The position numbers and the translations under genes are program-made. A stretch of 62,193 bases of DNA, from contig DATLGL010000032.1 in the NCBI GenBank assembly GCA_035540495.1, positions 1 through 62,193 on the forward strand, given 5' to 3'. Source of the stretch: DASVEG01 sp035540495 (GTDB lineage Bacteria > Actinomycetota > Acidimicrobiia > Acidimicrobiales > CADCTF01). Position 1 is the first letter of the stretch; each line of letters starts with the position of its first letter. Positions 43,701 through 50,710 of this stretch are shown here, in pieces. The notes beneath the pieces are model-generated. The model was not told where the DNA came from. It saw only the letters and a program-made list of their open reading frames with translations, and did not search any database.

Positions 43701-44444
43701 ACCGGTCCGGCGAAGGGCTCGCTGGTCGTGAACGCGGACGGCACGTTCACCTACACGCCCGCGGCGAACGACTCCGGTAGCTACACCTTCACGTACAAGG
43801 TGTGCGACCCGTCCGGCGCCTGCGACGAGTCGACCGTCACGATCGTCGTCGCCGCGGTGAACGACGCTCCGGTGGCCGTCGACGACACCGTCGTGGCGAC
43901 CCGCCCCGGTCCTGAATCCTTCGACGTCCTTGGCAACGACTCCGACGCCGACGGCGACGACCTCACGGTCAGCATCGTGTCGGGCCCGGAGCACGGCCAC
44001 GCCGTCGTCACCGCGGGCAAGATCGTCTTCACGGCGTCGCCGTCGCACGGCGGGGCGGAGACGATCGTCTACCGGGTGTGTGATCCGTCGAACGCCTGCA
44101 GCCAGGCGACGCTGACGATCAAGGTGCCGACGGTGATCGCAGCGCCAACGGCGCCGGTTGTCGAGAAGGCCGACAGCGACCCGCTTCCGTCGGTCGTCGC
44201 GCCGGCGCCTGAAGCGGCACCCGCCATCGCCGCGGCTGCGGCCCAGCCCGAGCCCCAGCCGGCCGCGGCTGCCTCGGAGCCCGCGGTTGCTGCCGCCGGC
44301 GCACGAGCGGGCGAGCTGCCTCGCACGGGCATCGCCATCGTCGGTTCGGCGACGGTGGCCGTCATGCTGCTCGCCTTCGGGCTCGTACTGGTGCAGGCAG
44401 CCACGCGCCGCCGGCACGAAGGAGGCGAGGAGCGGGTCGGATAG
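40743..44444 (+). CDS. Sortase-anchored surface protein with eight tandem cadherin-like repeats
   Basis: This 1233-residue exported protein starts at GTG 40743 with GGAGGT upstream. A signal peptide spans about residues 1-40 (AALLAIAAFLIPAQAFGAG). An unclassified N-terminal domain (about 42-255) is followed by a DUF11-like beta domain (about 265-395). Eight repeats of 91-92 residues run from residue 400 to about 1128, each opening near VNDAPVA and ending with a Cys pair in CDPSNAC-like motifs. A Pro/Ala-rich spacer, LPRTG at 1192-1196, a hydrophobic helix and an Arg-rich tail (RRRHEGGEER) form a sortase signal. It is probably a cell-wall adhesin or cell-cell contact protein. No sortase lies in the window. 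Confidence 0.88.
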   Translation: MEPTERDANAARKSRLQWRHIVAALLAIAAFLIPAQAFGAGSPQGDDAGAWPAGWGKYTKSNGDAIMDVNGDQNPRDSDLSSDCYTSGCTGTAPTVLFAADGTNVFFRMRVWGNPADPTKGGIASSAYLVQIARQVNGVDVVSAVVGVNGKPTSTDYVYVANAPGTSVTEIYTTPFDTSGGRDSRGVRVVPTGSGDYWLDFQVPLARLTQISGGTITASTPVKLYYGTSEAANLATINKDLMLGSVTTIDFSGLSTITLSPSSLGLSRTLAHVSGPTTPKPGQTTVYDVTVTASNPGGGQLDNLVVTGNAGVRGVIQQLTIASPMTGSSTSGSFTWNIGELAGGQTRTATVRVAITPTLADAGSTVVVLTDLSATGTDTSSNTSRTATAPELTAGPVPPNTTPVAGNDTATTQEDNAVTIDVRANDSDADGDALTVTVATAPANGSAVVSNGSIVYTPTVNWHGTDSFTYQVCDPSNACATATVSVTVQSVNDAPVASGATVSTYEDTPLNGAATATDVDGDTLTFTVSTPAQHGTVVMSPSGSYTYTPTANWSGSDSFAFRACDPSNACSIATVTVTVEPVNDGPIANDDTATVDEDGSVDVDVRANDIDVDGDTLTVSIVGTPSNGAASVVGGKVRFVPAANFNGTASVTYRVCDPSNACDAATITVTVTPVNDAPVAANDTSTVAEDGSVDVDVLANDVDVDGDTLTVSIVGTPSNGAASVVGGKVRFVPAANFNGTATVTYRVCDPSNACDEATISITVTPVNDAPVATTTSLTTAEDVPLSGTLGGSDVDGDPLTFSLVTAPAKGSLVVNSDGTFTYTPAANDSGSYTFTYEVCDPSSECDETTVTLVVNPVNDAPVATTTSLSTDEDVPLNGSLAGSDADGDSLTFSVVTGPAKGSLVVNADGTFTYTPAANDSGSYTFTYRVCDPSNACDESTVTLTVGPVNDAPIATTTSLSTDEDTVLQGSLGGTDVEGDTLTFSVVTGPAKGSLVVNADGTFTYTPAANDSGSYTFTYKVCDPSGACDESTVTIVVAAVNDAPVAVDDTVVATRPGPESFDVLGNDSDADGDDLTVSIVSGPEHGHAVVTAGKIVFTASPSHGGAETIVYRVCDPSNACSQATLTIKVPTVIAAPTAPVVEKADSDPLPSVVAPAPEAAPAIAAAAAQPEPQPAAAASEPAVAAAGARAGELPRTGIAIVGSATVAVMLLAFGLVLVQAATRRRHEGGEERVG
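41940..44129 (+). repeat. Eight tandem 273-276-bp coding repeats
   Basis: Repeat starts are 41940, 42213, 42486, 42762, 43038, 43311, 43584 and 43857. Units 3 and 4 share 120 identical bases (42571-42690 and 42847-42966). Units 6 and 7 share 104 identical bases (43416-43519 and 43689-43792). The identity indicates recent duplication or gene conversion within the array. Confidence 0.9.
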
Positions 44445-44447
44445 GAT
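44442..44447 (+). promoter_or_regulatory. -10 box (TAGGAT) of tRNA-Pro, overlapping the surface-protein stop codon
   Basis: TAGGAT starts with the TAG stop of the surface-protein gene and lies 10 bases before the mature tRNA. Confidence 0.4.
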
Positions 44448-44457
44448 GACCCGGTCC

Positions 44458-44532
44458 CGGGCTGTGGCGCAGTTTGGTTAGCGCGCTTGACTGGGGGTCA
44501 AGAGGCCGGGAGTTCAAATCTCCCCAGCCCGA
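44458..44532 (+). tRNA. tRNA-Pro (anticodon GGG)
   Basis: A full cloverleaf is visible. The acceptor CGGGCTG (44458-44464) pairs with CAGCCCG (44525-44531), and A44532 is the discriminator. The anticodon stem is CTTGA/TCAAG with loop CTGGGGG, giving anticodon GGG. The T arm is GGGAG-TTCAAAT-CTCCC. CCA is not encoded. Confidence 0.96.
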
Positions 44533-44545
44533 CTGGAAGCTGTAC

Positions 44546-44575
44546 AGAGGGGGGGTGCTCGTCACCCCCTCTTTT
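44546..44575 (+). terminator. Intrinsic terminator after tRNA-Pro
   Basis: A GC-rich hairpin (GAGGGGGGGTG, 5-base loop, CACCCCCTC) is followed by TTTT at 44572-44575. It is one of the few convincing intrinsic terminators in this window. Confidence 0.85.
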
Positions 44576-44679
44576 CGTGCCGGAGGCAGTATCACTCAAC
44601 TGCTACCGACTGCTATCAGCGCGCCTCGCGCAGTGACGATGATGAGCGAGAGGATGCGCAGCGTCTGGGTGGCGTAGGA

Positions 44680-45081
44680 GTGCCGAACACCGCGGGAGCC
44701 CAGCCGGCATCCGGCCGTCTTGCGGACGTGCGCCTTGGAACGCCCGGTTGCATCCCGTCGGTTACAGAACGGCAGCGACAAGCGGAGCGACGGTGGTACG
44801 CCGCGAACAAGGCGAAGGTTGCCGCGAAGAAGGATCGCAAACGGGAGCGCCTGCGTGAGATCGTGCGGGCAGCAAAGGAGCGACCGTGTGCGGACTGTGG
44901 CGTCTCGTATCCGTATTACGTCATGGATCTCGACCACATCAGCGGAGACAAGGCGATGATCGTCTCGAAGCTCGTGAACTTCGGGGCGATCGGGCGGTTG
45001 CTCGCCGAGATCGAGAAGTGCGAAGCCGTGTGCGCCAACTGCCACGGAGTGCGCGACCGTCGCTCGCATGGGCAGCGTTGA
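44680..45081 (+). CDS. HNH nuclease-like protein
   Basis: Up to 133 residues; the start is uncertain and GTG 44680 is the outermost candidate. A basic helical N-terminal part (RQAERRWYAANKAKVAAKKD, then RKRERLREIV) is followed by a C-terminal HNH-type metal finger: CADCGVSYPYYVMDLDHISG and CEAVCANCHGVRDRR. The DLDH segment and four Cys fit HNH proteins that bind or nick nucleic acids. The codons are somewhat less GC-biased than those of its neighbours. The location between a tRNA gene and a convergent gene is typical of an acquired single gene. Confidence 0.7.
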   Translation: MPNTAGAQPASGRLADVRLGTPGCIPSVTERQRQAERRWYAANKAKVAAKKDRKRERLREIVRAAKERPCADCGVSYPYYVMDLDHISGDKAMIVSKLVNFGAIGRLLAEIEKCEAVCANCHGVRDRRSHGQR

Positions 45082-45088
45082 TCGTCCG

Positions 45089-45784
45089 TCACAGGCGGCG
45101 GTGGATCTCTGTGCCCTCCGCGTCGGACGTCGGATCGGCGAGCCCCTTCGCGAACAGCAGCCAGAAGAGCCCGAGACCAGCGCCCCAGACGACGTCGCTT
45201 GGATAGTGATGGCCGCGGTAGAGGCGGCTGAACCCGACGAGCAGCGCAACGACGCCCACCACGACGAGCAACAGTCGCAGCACGAGCGCCGACCTCCACC
45301 GCACCGCTAGCGCGACGCCGCCGTAGAGCACGATCACCGAGGCGACGTGGCCGGAGGGGAAGCTGTGGGTGGCGAAGACGTCGCCGATCGGCTCCACGGG
45401 TGGGCGGGGGCGGCCGACGAGGAGCCCCGTGAAGAGATACGTCAGCTTCTCGCCGCCGATGGCCGCCATCAGGAAGACGGGAATCGCCAACGATCGCGTG
45501 CGCCACCAGCCGACCGCCATCGCGGCGACCCAGAGCGCCGCGACGACCATCGAGTCGGCGACGAACGTCGCGGCACCGGTGAGCGTCGTGATCCACCCGC
45601 GCCGGTGGTCAGCGAACCAGCGCGCGACCTCGTGGTCGGCGGTGTCGATGCCGGCGAGGTCCGCCACCACCACGCGGCCGGCCACGTAGCCGGCAGCCGT
45701 GAGCGCCGCGATCGCAGCCGCGACCGGGACGCCCACCGAGCGTGCGGCGTCGACCAGATCGTCTTTCCAGGTCGGCTCGGCCAC
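45089..45784 (-). CDS. PAP2-superfamily membrane phosphatase
   Basis: This 231-residue lipid-phosphate phosphatase-like protein has about six helices. The three active-site motifs are VGRPRPP (C1), FPSGHVAS (C2) and SRLYRGHHYPSDV (C3), all complete. Substrates in this family include undecaprenyl diphosphate and phosphatidic acid. The start GTG 45784 lacks a binding site, and a stem-forming region lies just upstream. Convergent with the HNH gene, 7 bases apart. Confidence 0.88.
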   Translation of the reverse strand: MAEPTWKDDLVDAARSVGVPVAAAIAALTAAGYVAGRVVVADLAGIDTADHEVARWFADHRRGWITTLTGAATFVADSMVVAALWVAAMAVGWWRTRSLAIPVFLMAAIGGEKLTYLFTGLLVGRPRPPVEPIGDVFATHSFPSGHVASVIVLYGGVALAVRWRSALVLRLLLVVVGVVALLVGFSRLYRGHHYPSDVVWGAGLGLFWLLFAKGLADPTSDAEGTEIHRRL

Positions 45785-45812
45785 GCACTCGCTCGTGCTC
45801 GGAGAGATCGGT

Positions 45813-45895
45813 GCGGGCGGCCCTCGGACATCCGCTGCAGCTGGGGGGAACTGCGATGGGCTCGGGGGGAACCTGGAAAGGGGAAGGCCGCCCGC
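45813..45895 (-). ncRNA. Possible structured RNA with two C6 loops
   Basis: GCGGGCGGCC (45813-45822) and GGCCGCCCGC (45886-45895) form a perfect 10-base stem around 63 bases. Read on the minus strand, the enclosed region has two GTTCCCCCC runs (plus-strand positions 45843-45850 and 45864-45872). One sits in a small hairpin with stem GCAG/CTGC. Two hexacytosine loops recall the actinobacterial 6C RNA motif, but the stems do not fully match and the context differs. It may instead be the leader of the PAP2 gene. Confidence 0.35.
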
Positions 45896-45940
45896 GGCGA
45901 CAGTGCTATCCGCTTCGACGCCTGCCCAAACAGGGAATGC

Positions 45941-46144
45941 TCAGCTGGCGGCGCGGCCGGGAACCCGCGTGATCCGGTAGCTGGCGAGCAACGAGACGAC
46001 GGGCGTCTCGTCGGGATCGTCAGCAGCGGCATCGGGGGTGCTCTGCTCGTCCGGAGCGGGCGAGCTCCACACCAGATGGAGGCGACGAGACGCGACGGGA
46101 ACCGTCGTCACCTCGTAGCGTTCGAGACGGTCGTCCAGACCCAC
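45941..46144 (-). CDS. Small hypothetical protein
   Basis: This 67-residue frame from GTG 46144 to TGA 45941 has third positions strongly biased to G/C, as real genes here do. It starts MGLDDRLERYEVTTVPVASR, carries an acidic Pro/Asp-rich middle (PDEQSTPDAAADDPDE), and ends SLLASYRITRVPGRAAS. No family is recognised. It fills part of the 420-base gap between PAP2 and pgsA, which otherwise holds only the stem-loop region. Confidence 0.45.
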   Translation of the reverse strand: MGLDDRLERYEVTTVPVASRRLHLVWSSPAPDEQSTPDAAADDPDETPVVSLLASYRITRVPGRAAS

Positions 46145-46189
46145 ACGCGCAGTTTGCCGGTATCGCGATCGTCGGTGGGGGATGGTCCG

Positions 46190-46195
46190 TAGACT
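46190..46195 (+). promoter_or_regulatory. -10 box (TAGACT) of pgsA
   Basis: TAGACT ends 8 bases before ATG 46204. Confidence 0.5.
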
Positions 46196-46203
46196 CCGGC
46201 GGG

Positions 46204-46815
46204 ATGGCCGACGAAGACGACCGTGTCGACGGTGAGGATCGCATCTTCACCATCCCGAACCTCCTGTCGGTCGGGCGTCTCCTCTGCATCCCGCTCTTCC
46301 TGTGGCTCCTCTTCGGGAAGGAAGACCGTGCTCGCGCCGCCTATCTGCTCGGTGCGCTCGGTGCGACCGATTGGGTCGACGGCTACGTGGCCCGCCACTT
46401 CAACCAGGTCTCGACGCTCGGCAAGGTGCTCGATCCGACGGCCGACCGCCTGCTGCTCGGTGTGGGGATCGTCGCGATCCTGATCGACGGATCGGTGCCG
46501 CGGTGGGTCGCCGTCGGCGTCCTCGTCCGCGAGGTCCTGGTCGCGGCAGCCGTCGTGGCGCTCGCCGCGCTCGGCGCGTCACGGATCGACGTCACGTGGT
46601 TCGGCAAGGCCGGCACGTTCTTCAACATGTTCGCCTTCCCTCTCTTCCTCGGTGGCGCGTCCGGCATCTCGTGGAACGACACCGCCCGAACCCTCGGGTG
46701 GATCTGCGCGATCCCGGGCCTGATCCTGAGCTACTACGCCGCGCTGCTGTACATCCCGGCGGCGAGGAAGGCTCTGCGGGAAGGCCGCGGCGGCCGGGCT
46801 CCGAAGGTCGCCTGA
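46204..46815 (+). CDS. pgsA: CDP-alcohol phosphatidyltransferase, PgsA-type
   Basis: This 203-residue membrane enzyme joins a CDP-linked lipid to an alcohol, probably glycerol 3-phosphate. The complete CDP-alcohol motif is at about residues 59-85: DWVDGYVAR, then G and the final D-x3-D in LGKVLDPTADRL. The four to five helices and the N-terminal FTIPNLLSVGRLL are as in PgsA. It corresponds to mycobacterial Rv1822 (pgsA2) by neighbours. The stop overlaps the next start (TGATG). Confidence 0.9.
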   Translation: MADEDDRVDGEDRIFTIPNLLSVGRLLCIPLFLWLLFGKEDRARAAYLLGALGATDWVDGYVARHFNQVSTLGKVLDPTADRLLLGVGIVAILIDGSVPRWVAVGVLVREVLVAAAVVALAALGASRIDVTWFGKAGTFFNMFAFPLFLGGASGISWNDTARTLGWICAIPGLILSYYAALLYIPAARKALREGRGGRAPKVA

Positions 46816-49319
46816 TGAAGGCGGTGATCATGGCGGGCGGCGAGGGAACGCGCCTCCGTCCGCTGACGTCGAACCAGCCGAAGCCGATGATGCCGCTGGC
46901 CGACCGGCCGATGATGGAGCACATCGTGCGCCTCCTGAAGGAGCACGGGTTCGAAGACATCGTTGTCACCGTCGCCTTCCTCGCCAACACGATCCGCACC
47001 TACTTCGGCGACGGGAGCGAGTTCGGCGTCCGGATGGTCTACGCCACGGAGGAGACCCCGCTCGGCACGGCAGGATCGGTCCGCAACGCGATCGACGAGC
47101 TCCGAGACGAACGGTTCCTCGTCATCTCGGGCGACGTGCTCACCGACATCGACCTCTCGGCGATCGTGCGCTTCCACGAGGACCGCGGTGCGCTGGCGAC
47201 CATCGGCCTGAAGGCGCTCGAGAACCCGCTCGAGTTCGGCATCGTCATCACTCGCGAAGACGGTTCGATCGAACGGTTCCTCGAGAAGCCGTCGTGGGGC
47301 CAGGTCTTCAGCGACACCATCAACACCGGCATCTACGTGTTGGAGCCGGAGATCTTCGACTCGATCCCGCCCGGCGTGGCGTCCGACTTCTCCGGCGACG
47401 TCTTCCCCCGGCTCCTCGAGGCGGGCGCGCCGCTCTACGGCTACGTCGCGGAGGGGTACTGGGAAGACGTCGGCACGCTCGAGTCGTACTCGAAGGCCCA
47501 CCAAGACGTGCTCGACCGCAAGGTGGTGATCGACCTACCCGGCTTCGAGGTCGAGCCAGGCGTCTGGCTCGGAGAGGGGTCGGAGGTTCATCCCGACGCT
47601 CGGGTCGAGGGCCCGTGCGTCATCGGCGACCACTGCCGGATCGAGGCCGGCGCGCACATCCGTGAGTACACCGTGCTGGGGACGAACGTGAACGTGGGTG
47701 CGGACGCCTACCTCGAGCGGGCGGTCGTGCACGACAACGCCTACCTCGGGGCGGGCGTGCGGCTGCGCGGCTGCGTCGTCGGCCGGTCGACCGACCTCCG
47801 CAAGGGGGCGCGGGCCGACGAAGGGGTGGTGCTCGGCGATGAGTGCTTTGTCGGTGAGCACGCCGTCCTGAACCCGGGCGTGAAGGTGTACCCGTTCAAG
47901 ACCGTCGAGGCGAACGCGGTCATCAACTCGTCGATCGTCTGGGAGTCGCGTGGGGCGCGACACCTCTTCGGTCGGTCCGGCGTGTCCGGACTCGCCAACG
48001 TCGACATCAGCCCCGAGCTCGCGCTGAGGGTCGCCATGGCCTTCGCGACCACCTTGAAGAAGGGATCGACCGTCACCACGTCGCGCGACACGAGCCGTGC
48101 GGCGCGCACCCTGAAGCGGGCGATCATGGTCGGGCTCAACGCGGCCGGCGTCCACGTGGAAGACCTCGAGCTCGCCCCCGTACCGGCGACCCGGTTCCAG
48201 ATCCGGTCCGCCGGCGCGGACGGCGGCGTGACCGTCCGGCTGCAGCCCGACGACCCGCAGTCGGTCGTGATCCGCTTCTTCGACCGCAGCGGTCTCGACA
48301 TCGACGAGAGCACGCAGCGCAAGATCGAGCGGCTCTTCTATCGCGAAGATTTCCGCCGCGCCTTCGCAGCAGACATCGGTGACATCACGTTCCCCGGGCG
48401 CGCGCTCGAGTTCTACACCGCAGCCCTGATGGCAGCCGTCGATGCCGACAGCATCCGCGCGTCGCGGGTGAAGGTGGTCCTCGACTACGCCTACGGCTCT
48501 GCTGCGTTGCTGATGCCGAACGTCCTGGCCAAGCTCGGCGCGGACGTCCTCGCGGTCAACCCGTACGCGACGACGGCGGGCGCGGCGTCGTTCGACCGTC
48601 GAGCGCAGGCCCGCCACGTCGGCGACCTCGTGCGGTCGAGCCGAGCGACGCTGGGCGCCGTCATCGACCCCGACGGCGAGCGGATCACGCTGATCGACGA
48701 CACCGGGCGCGTGCTCGACGACGACCAGGCCCTGTTCGCTCTGCTCACCCTGACGACCGCGGCGACGGGGGAGGACGACGACCCTGTCCGCGTCGCTGTG
48801 CCCGTGTCGACGAGCAGCCGGATCGAAGCAGCGGCGCGCGACCACGGCGCCGAGATCGTCTGGACGAAGGTGGCGACGCCTGCGGTGATGGAGGCCGCGC
48901 ACCGGGCCGAGGTCACGTTCGCGGCCGGCGGCGACGGCGGGTTCATGTGGCCGTCCTTCCTGCCCGCGTACGACGCGGTGGCCACGTTCGTGCAGGTGCT
49001 GGCGCTGCTCACGCGACGGGGGGTCCGCCTCTCGAAGGTCGTCGACGGCGCGCCACGGGTGCACATCGCCCGGGAGCTCGTGCCCACGCCGTGGGAGCAG
49101 AAGGGCATGGTCATGCGCAGCGTGATGGAGATGGCGAAGGACGACGAGCTCGTCCTCGTCGACGGCGTGAAGGTCGTCGACGACCGCGGGTGGGTTCTCG
49201 TGTTGCCCGATCCGGAGCAGCCGACGACGCACGTCGTCGCCGAAGGCGCCGACGACGACGATGCGCGAGCCAAGGCAGGGGAGTGGGGCCGGCGCATCCG
49301 CACCCTCCTGCGCCCATGA
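46815..49319 (+). CDS. Mannose-1-phosphate guanylyltransferase-like protein with degenerate phosphomannomutase domain
   Basis: This 834-residue fusion has a sugar-phosphate nucleotidyltransferase domain at residues 1-230 (MKAVIMAGGEGTRLRPLT, then KPMMPLADRPM, FLVISGDVLTDIDL, EKPSWG and EGYWEDVGTLESY). A left-handed beta-helix of hexapeptide repeats spans about 245-360. A phosphohexomutase-like region spans about 375-834. The mutase region lacks the active-site serine loop (normally TASHNP, here VRLQPDDPQ at about 473-482). Its metal loop is DPDGER (about 618-623) instead of DGDGDR, and the sugar loop is GGDGGF. The nucleotidyltransferase part is likely active and the mutase part regulatory or structural. 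Confidence 0.85.
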   Translation: MKAVIMAGGEGTRLRPLTSNQPKPMMPLADRPMMEHIVRLLKEHGFEDIVVTVAFLANTIRTYFGDGSEFGVRMVYATEETPLGTAGSVRNAIDELRDERFLVISGDVLTDIDLSAIVRFHEDRGALATIGLKALENPLEFGIVITREDGSIERFLEKPSWGQVFSDTINTGIYVLEPEIFDSIPPGVASDFSGDVFPRLLEAGAPLYGYVAEGYWEDVGTLESYSKAHQDVLDRKVVIDLPGFEVEPGVWLGEGSEVHPDARVEGPCVIGDHCRIEAGAHIREYTVLGTNVNVGADAYLERAVVHDNAYLGAGVRLRGCVVGRSTDLRKGARADEGVVLGDECFVGEHAVLNPGVKVYPFKTVEANAVINSSIVWESRGARHLFGRSGVSGLANVDISPELALRVAMAFATTLKKGSTVTTSRDTSRAARTLKRAIMVGLNAAGVHVEDLELAPVPATRFQIRSAGADGGVTVRLQPDDPQSVVIRFFDRSGLDIDESTQRKIERLFYREDFRRAFAADIGDITFPGRALEFYTAALMAAVDADSIRASRVKVVLDYAYGSAALLMPNVLAKLGADVLAVNPYATTAGAASFDRRAQARHVGDLVRSSRATLGAVIDPDGERITLIDDTGRVLDDDQALFALLTLTTAATGEDDDPVRVAVPVSTSSRIEAAARDHGAEIVWTKVATPAVMEAAHRAEVTFAAGGDGGFMWPSFLPAYDAVATFVQVLALLTRRGVRLSKVVDGAPRVHIARELVPTPWEQKGMVMRSVMEMAKDDELVLVDGVKVVDDRGWVLVLPDPEQPTTHVVAEGADDDDARAKAGEWGRRIRTLLRP

Positions 49320-49603
49320 CCGTCACCGTCGACGCACCGACGCCTGTGCTCGCGATCACCGCTCGCTCCGACCTCACCACGATCGAGCAGATCGTCCGTG
49401 AGGCGGCGGCCGCCCTCCGCGAGACCGCCCGTCGCCTTGAGCTCACAGCCAGCGAGTCGGTGTTCCGGGTGCACCACACCGATGCGGGCGTCGTCGAGGT
49501 GTGCTTGCCGGTGTCGGCGCTACCCGAGGTCGACCCGCCTCCGCCGGTGGCGGCCGAGATGTTGGTGCCCGGCACGGTCATCGAAGCGCTCGACGGCATC
49601 TGA
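49316..49603 (+). CDS. Small GyrI-like/effector-binding-type protein
   Basis: This 95-residue protein overlaps the preceding gene by ATGA. The sequence PTPVLAITARSDLTTIEQIV followed by VFRVHHTDAGVVEVCLPVS resembles one half of the GyrI-like (SOUL/AraC-effector) small-molecule-binding fold. It is about half the length of a full domain and could dimerise. No DNA-binding part is present. Assignment is tentative. Confidence 0.55.
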   Translation: MTVTVDAPTPVLAITARSDLTTIEQIVREAAAALRETARRLELTASESVFRVHHTDAGVVEVCLPVSALPEVDPPPPVAAEMLVPGTVIEALDGI

Positions 49604-49650
49604 TCGGCGGGCCGAGGGCGAGGTAGGCGGCACAGCTTCGCGACGACCTT

Positions 49651-50382
49651 GTGCGATCATCGCCGCTGGTGGCGGACCGGTCTCTCCTCACGCTCGGCAG
49701 CGTGCTCGCGATCACGGGCTTCCTCGTCGTGACGGCGGTCGTGACGGGACGGGCCGAGCGCGCCAAGGAGGAGCCGCGGCGCGCTCAGCTCATCGGCCTG
49801 ATCCAGGACCGCCAGGCCGACGTCGACGCGCTCGACACCGCGGTCGAGCGACTGCGGGCGGACGTCGCTGCCGCGCAGACGAACATCGCCGCCCGGAACG
49901 AGGTCGAACAGCAGATCGCCGACCGACTGACGGCGCTGTCGCAGGAGGCGGGGACGATGCCGCTCCGCGGACGCGGCCTCGTGGTGCGTCTCGCGCCGTC
50001 CGACCGGACGCCGCCCTCGCCCGAGGAAGCCGGCGCCTATCGCATCCACGACACCGACGTGCAGCTGGTCGTCAACGCGCTCTTCGGGGCGGGGGCAGAG
50101 GCGATCGCGATCAACGGCAGCCGCCTGGTCGCGACCACGCCCATACGCGCTGCGGGAGAGACGATCGTCGTGAACTTCCGGCCGCTCAGCCCGCCGTACC
50201 GCCTCGACGCGATCGGAGCCGACCGAAACCGGTTCCTGTCGTCCGACATCGCTCGCCGCTTCGACCGCTGGCGGGGCCTGTTCGGGCTCGGGTTCACCGT
50301 CACCGACAGCTCGGAGGTGACCGTCCCCGGCTATACCGGTCGCGTGAGCATCTCGATGGCGTCGACGAGCGGAGCGCGCTGA
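49651..50382 (+). CDS. DUF881 membrane-anchored protein (Rv1823-like)
   Basis: This 243-residue protein has an N-terminal transmembrane helix (about residues 14-33), a coiled coil (about 40-95) and an extracytoplasmic DUF881 domain (LRGRGLVVRLAPS, DTDVQLVVNALFGAGAEAIA, ING followed by SRLVATTPIR). Two DUF881 genes flanking a small basic protein are conserved in mycobacteria (Rv1823, Rv1824, Rv1825), where envelope or division roles have been suggested. Start GTG 49651 follows a 47-base gap. Confidence 0.85.
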   Translation: MRSSPLVADRSLLTLGSVLAITGFLVVTAVVTGRAERAKEEPRRAQLIGLIQDRQADVDALDTAVERLRADVAAAQTNIAARNEVEQQIADRLTALSQEAGTMPLRGRGLVVRLAPSDRTPPSPEEAGAYRIHDTDVQLVVNALFGAGAEAIAINGSRLVATTPIRAAGETIVVNFRPLSPPYRLDAIGADRNRFLSSDIARRFDRWRGLFGLGFTVTDSSEVTVPGYTGRVSISMASTSGAR

Positions 50383-50383
50383 C

Positions 50384-50710
50384 GTGCCCGCGCTCATCGG
50401 CCTCATCATCGGCGCCCTCGTCGCGCTGCTGCTCCGTCCGACCGTGCCCGCGGAGCTCACGCGCTACGTGGCGATGGGTGTCGTCGCCGCGGTCGACGCG
50501 TCGATCGGCGGCCTTCGCGCCTACCTCGAGCACACGTTCAACGATCGGCTGTTCGTCGTGGCGTTCCTCATCAACGCAGCCGTCGCCGCAGGCCTCGTGT
50601 GGCTGGGCGATCAGCTGTCGGTCGACCTCACGACGGCGGTCGCCGTCGTGCTCGGCATCCGCATCTTCCAGAACGTCGCCGCCATCCGCCGGCGGCTCTT
50701 CCGCGGCTGA
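50384..50710 (+). CDS. sbp: Small basic protein family (DUF1290)
   Basis: This 108-residue membrane protein has three or four helices. It contains the family signature RYVAMGVVAAVDASIGGLRA and YLEHTFNDRLFVVAFLINAA, then RIFQNVAAIRRRLF. The GTG start is 1 base after the preceding stop. It overlaps the second DUF881 gene by TGATG. The function is unproven. Confidence 0.9.
   Translation: MPALIGLIIGALVALLLRPTVPAELTRYVAMGVVAAVDASIGGLRAYLEHTFNDRLFVVAFLINAAVAAGLVWLGDQLSVDLTTAVAVVLGIRIFQNVAAIRRRLFRG

Noticed and set aside
44596..44720. A minus-strand RHSYATQTL-like sequence next to tRNA-Pro, similar to a tyrosine recombinase box
   Set aside because: The remaining integrase motifs (Arg, His and Tyr in order) are missing, and the frame has no other integrase features. 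It is probably a coincidence.
45811..45960. c-di-AMP (ydaO) riboswitch, SRP RNA, tmRNA or RNase P RNA
   Set aside because: The GGGGGGAAC runs are suggestive of ydaO, but the other conserved blocks are absent. No signature of SRP RNA, tmRNA or RNase P is present.
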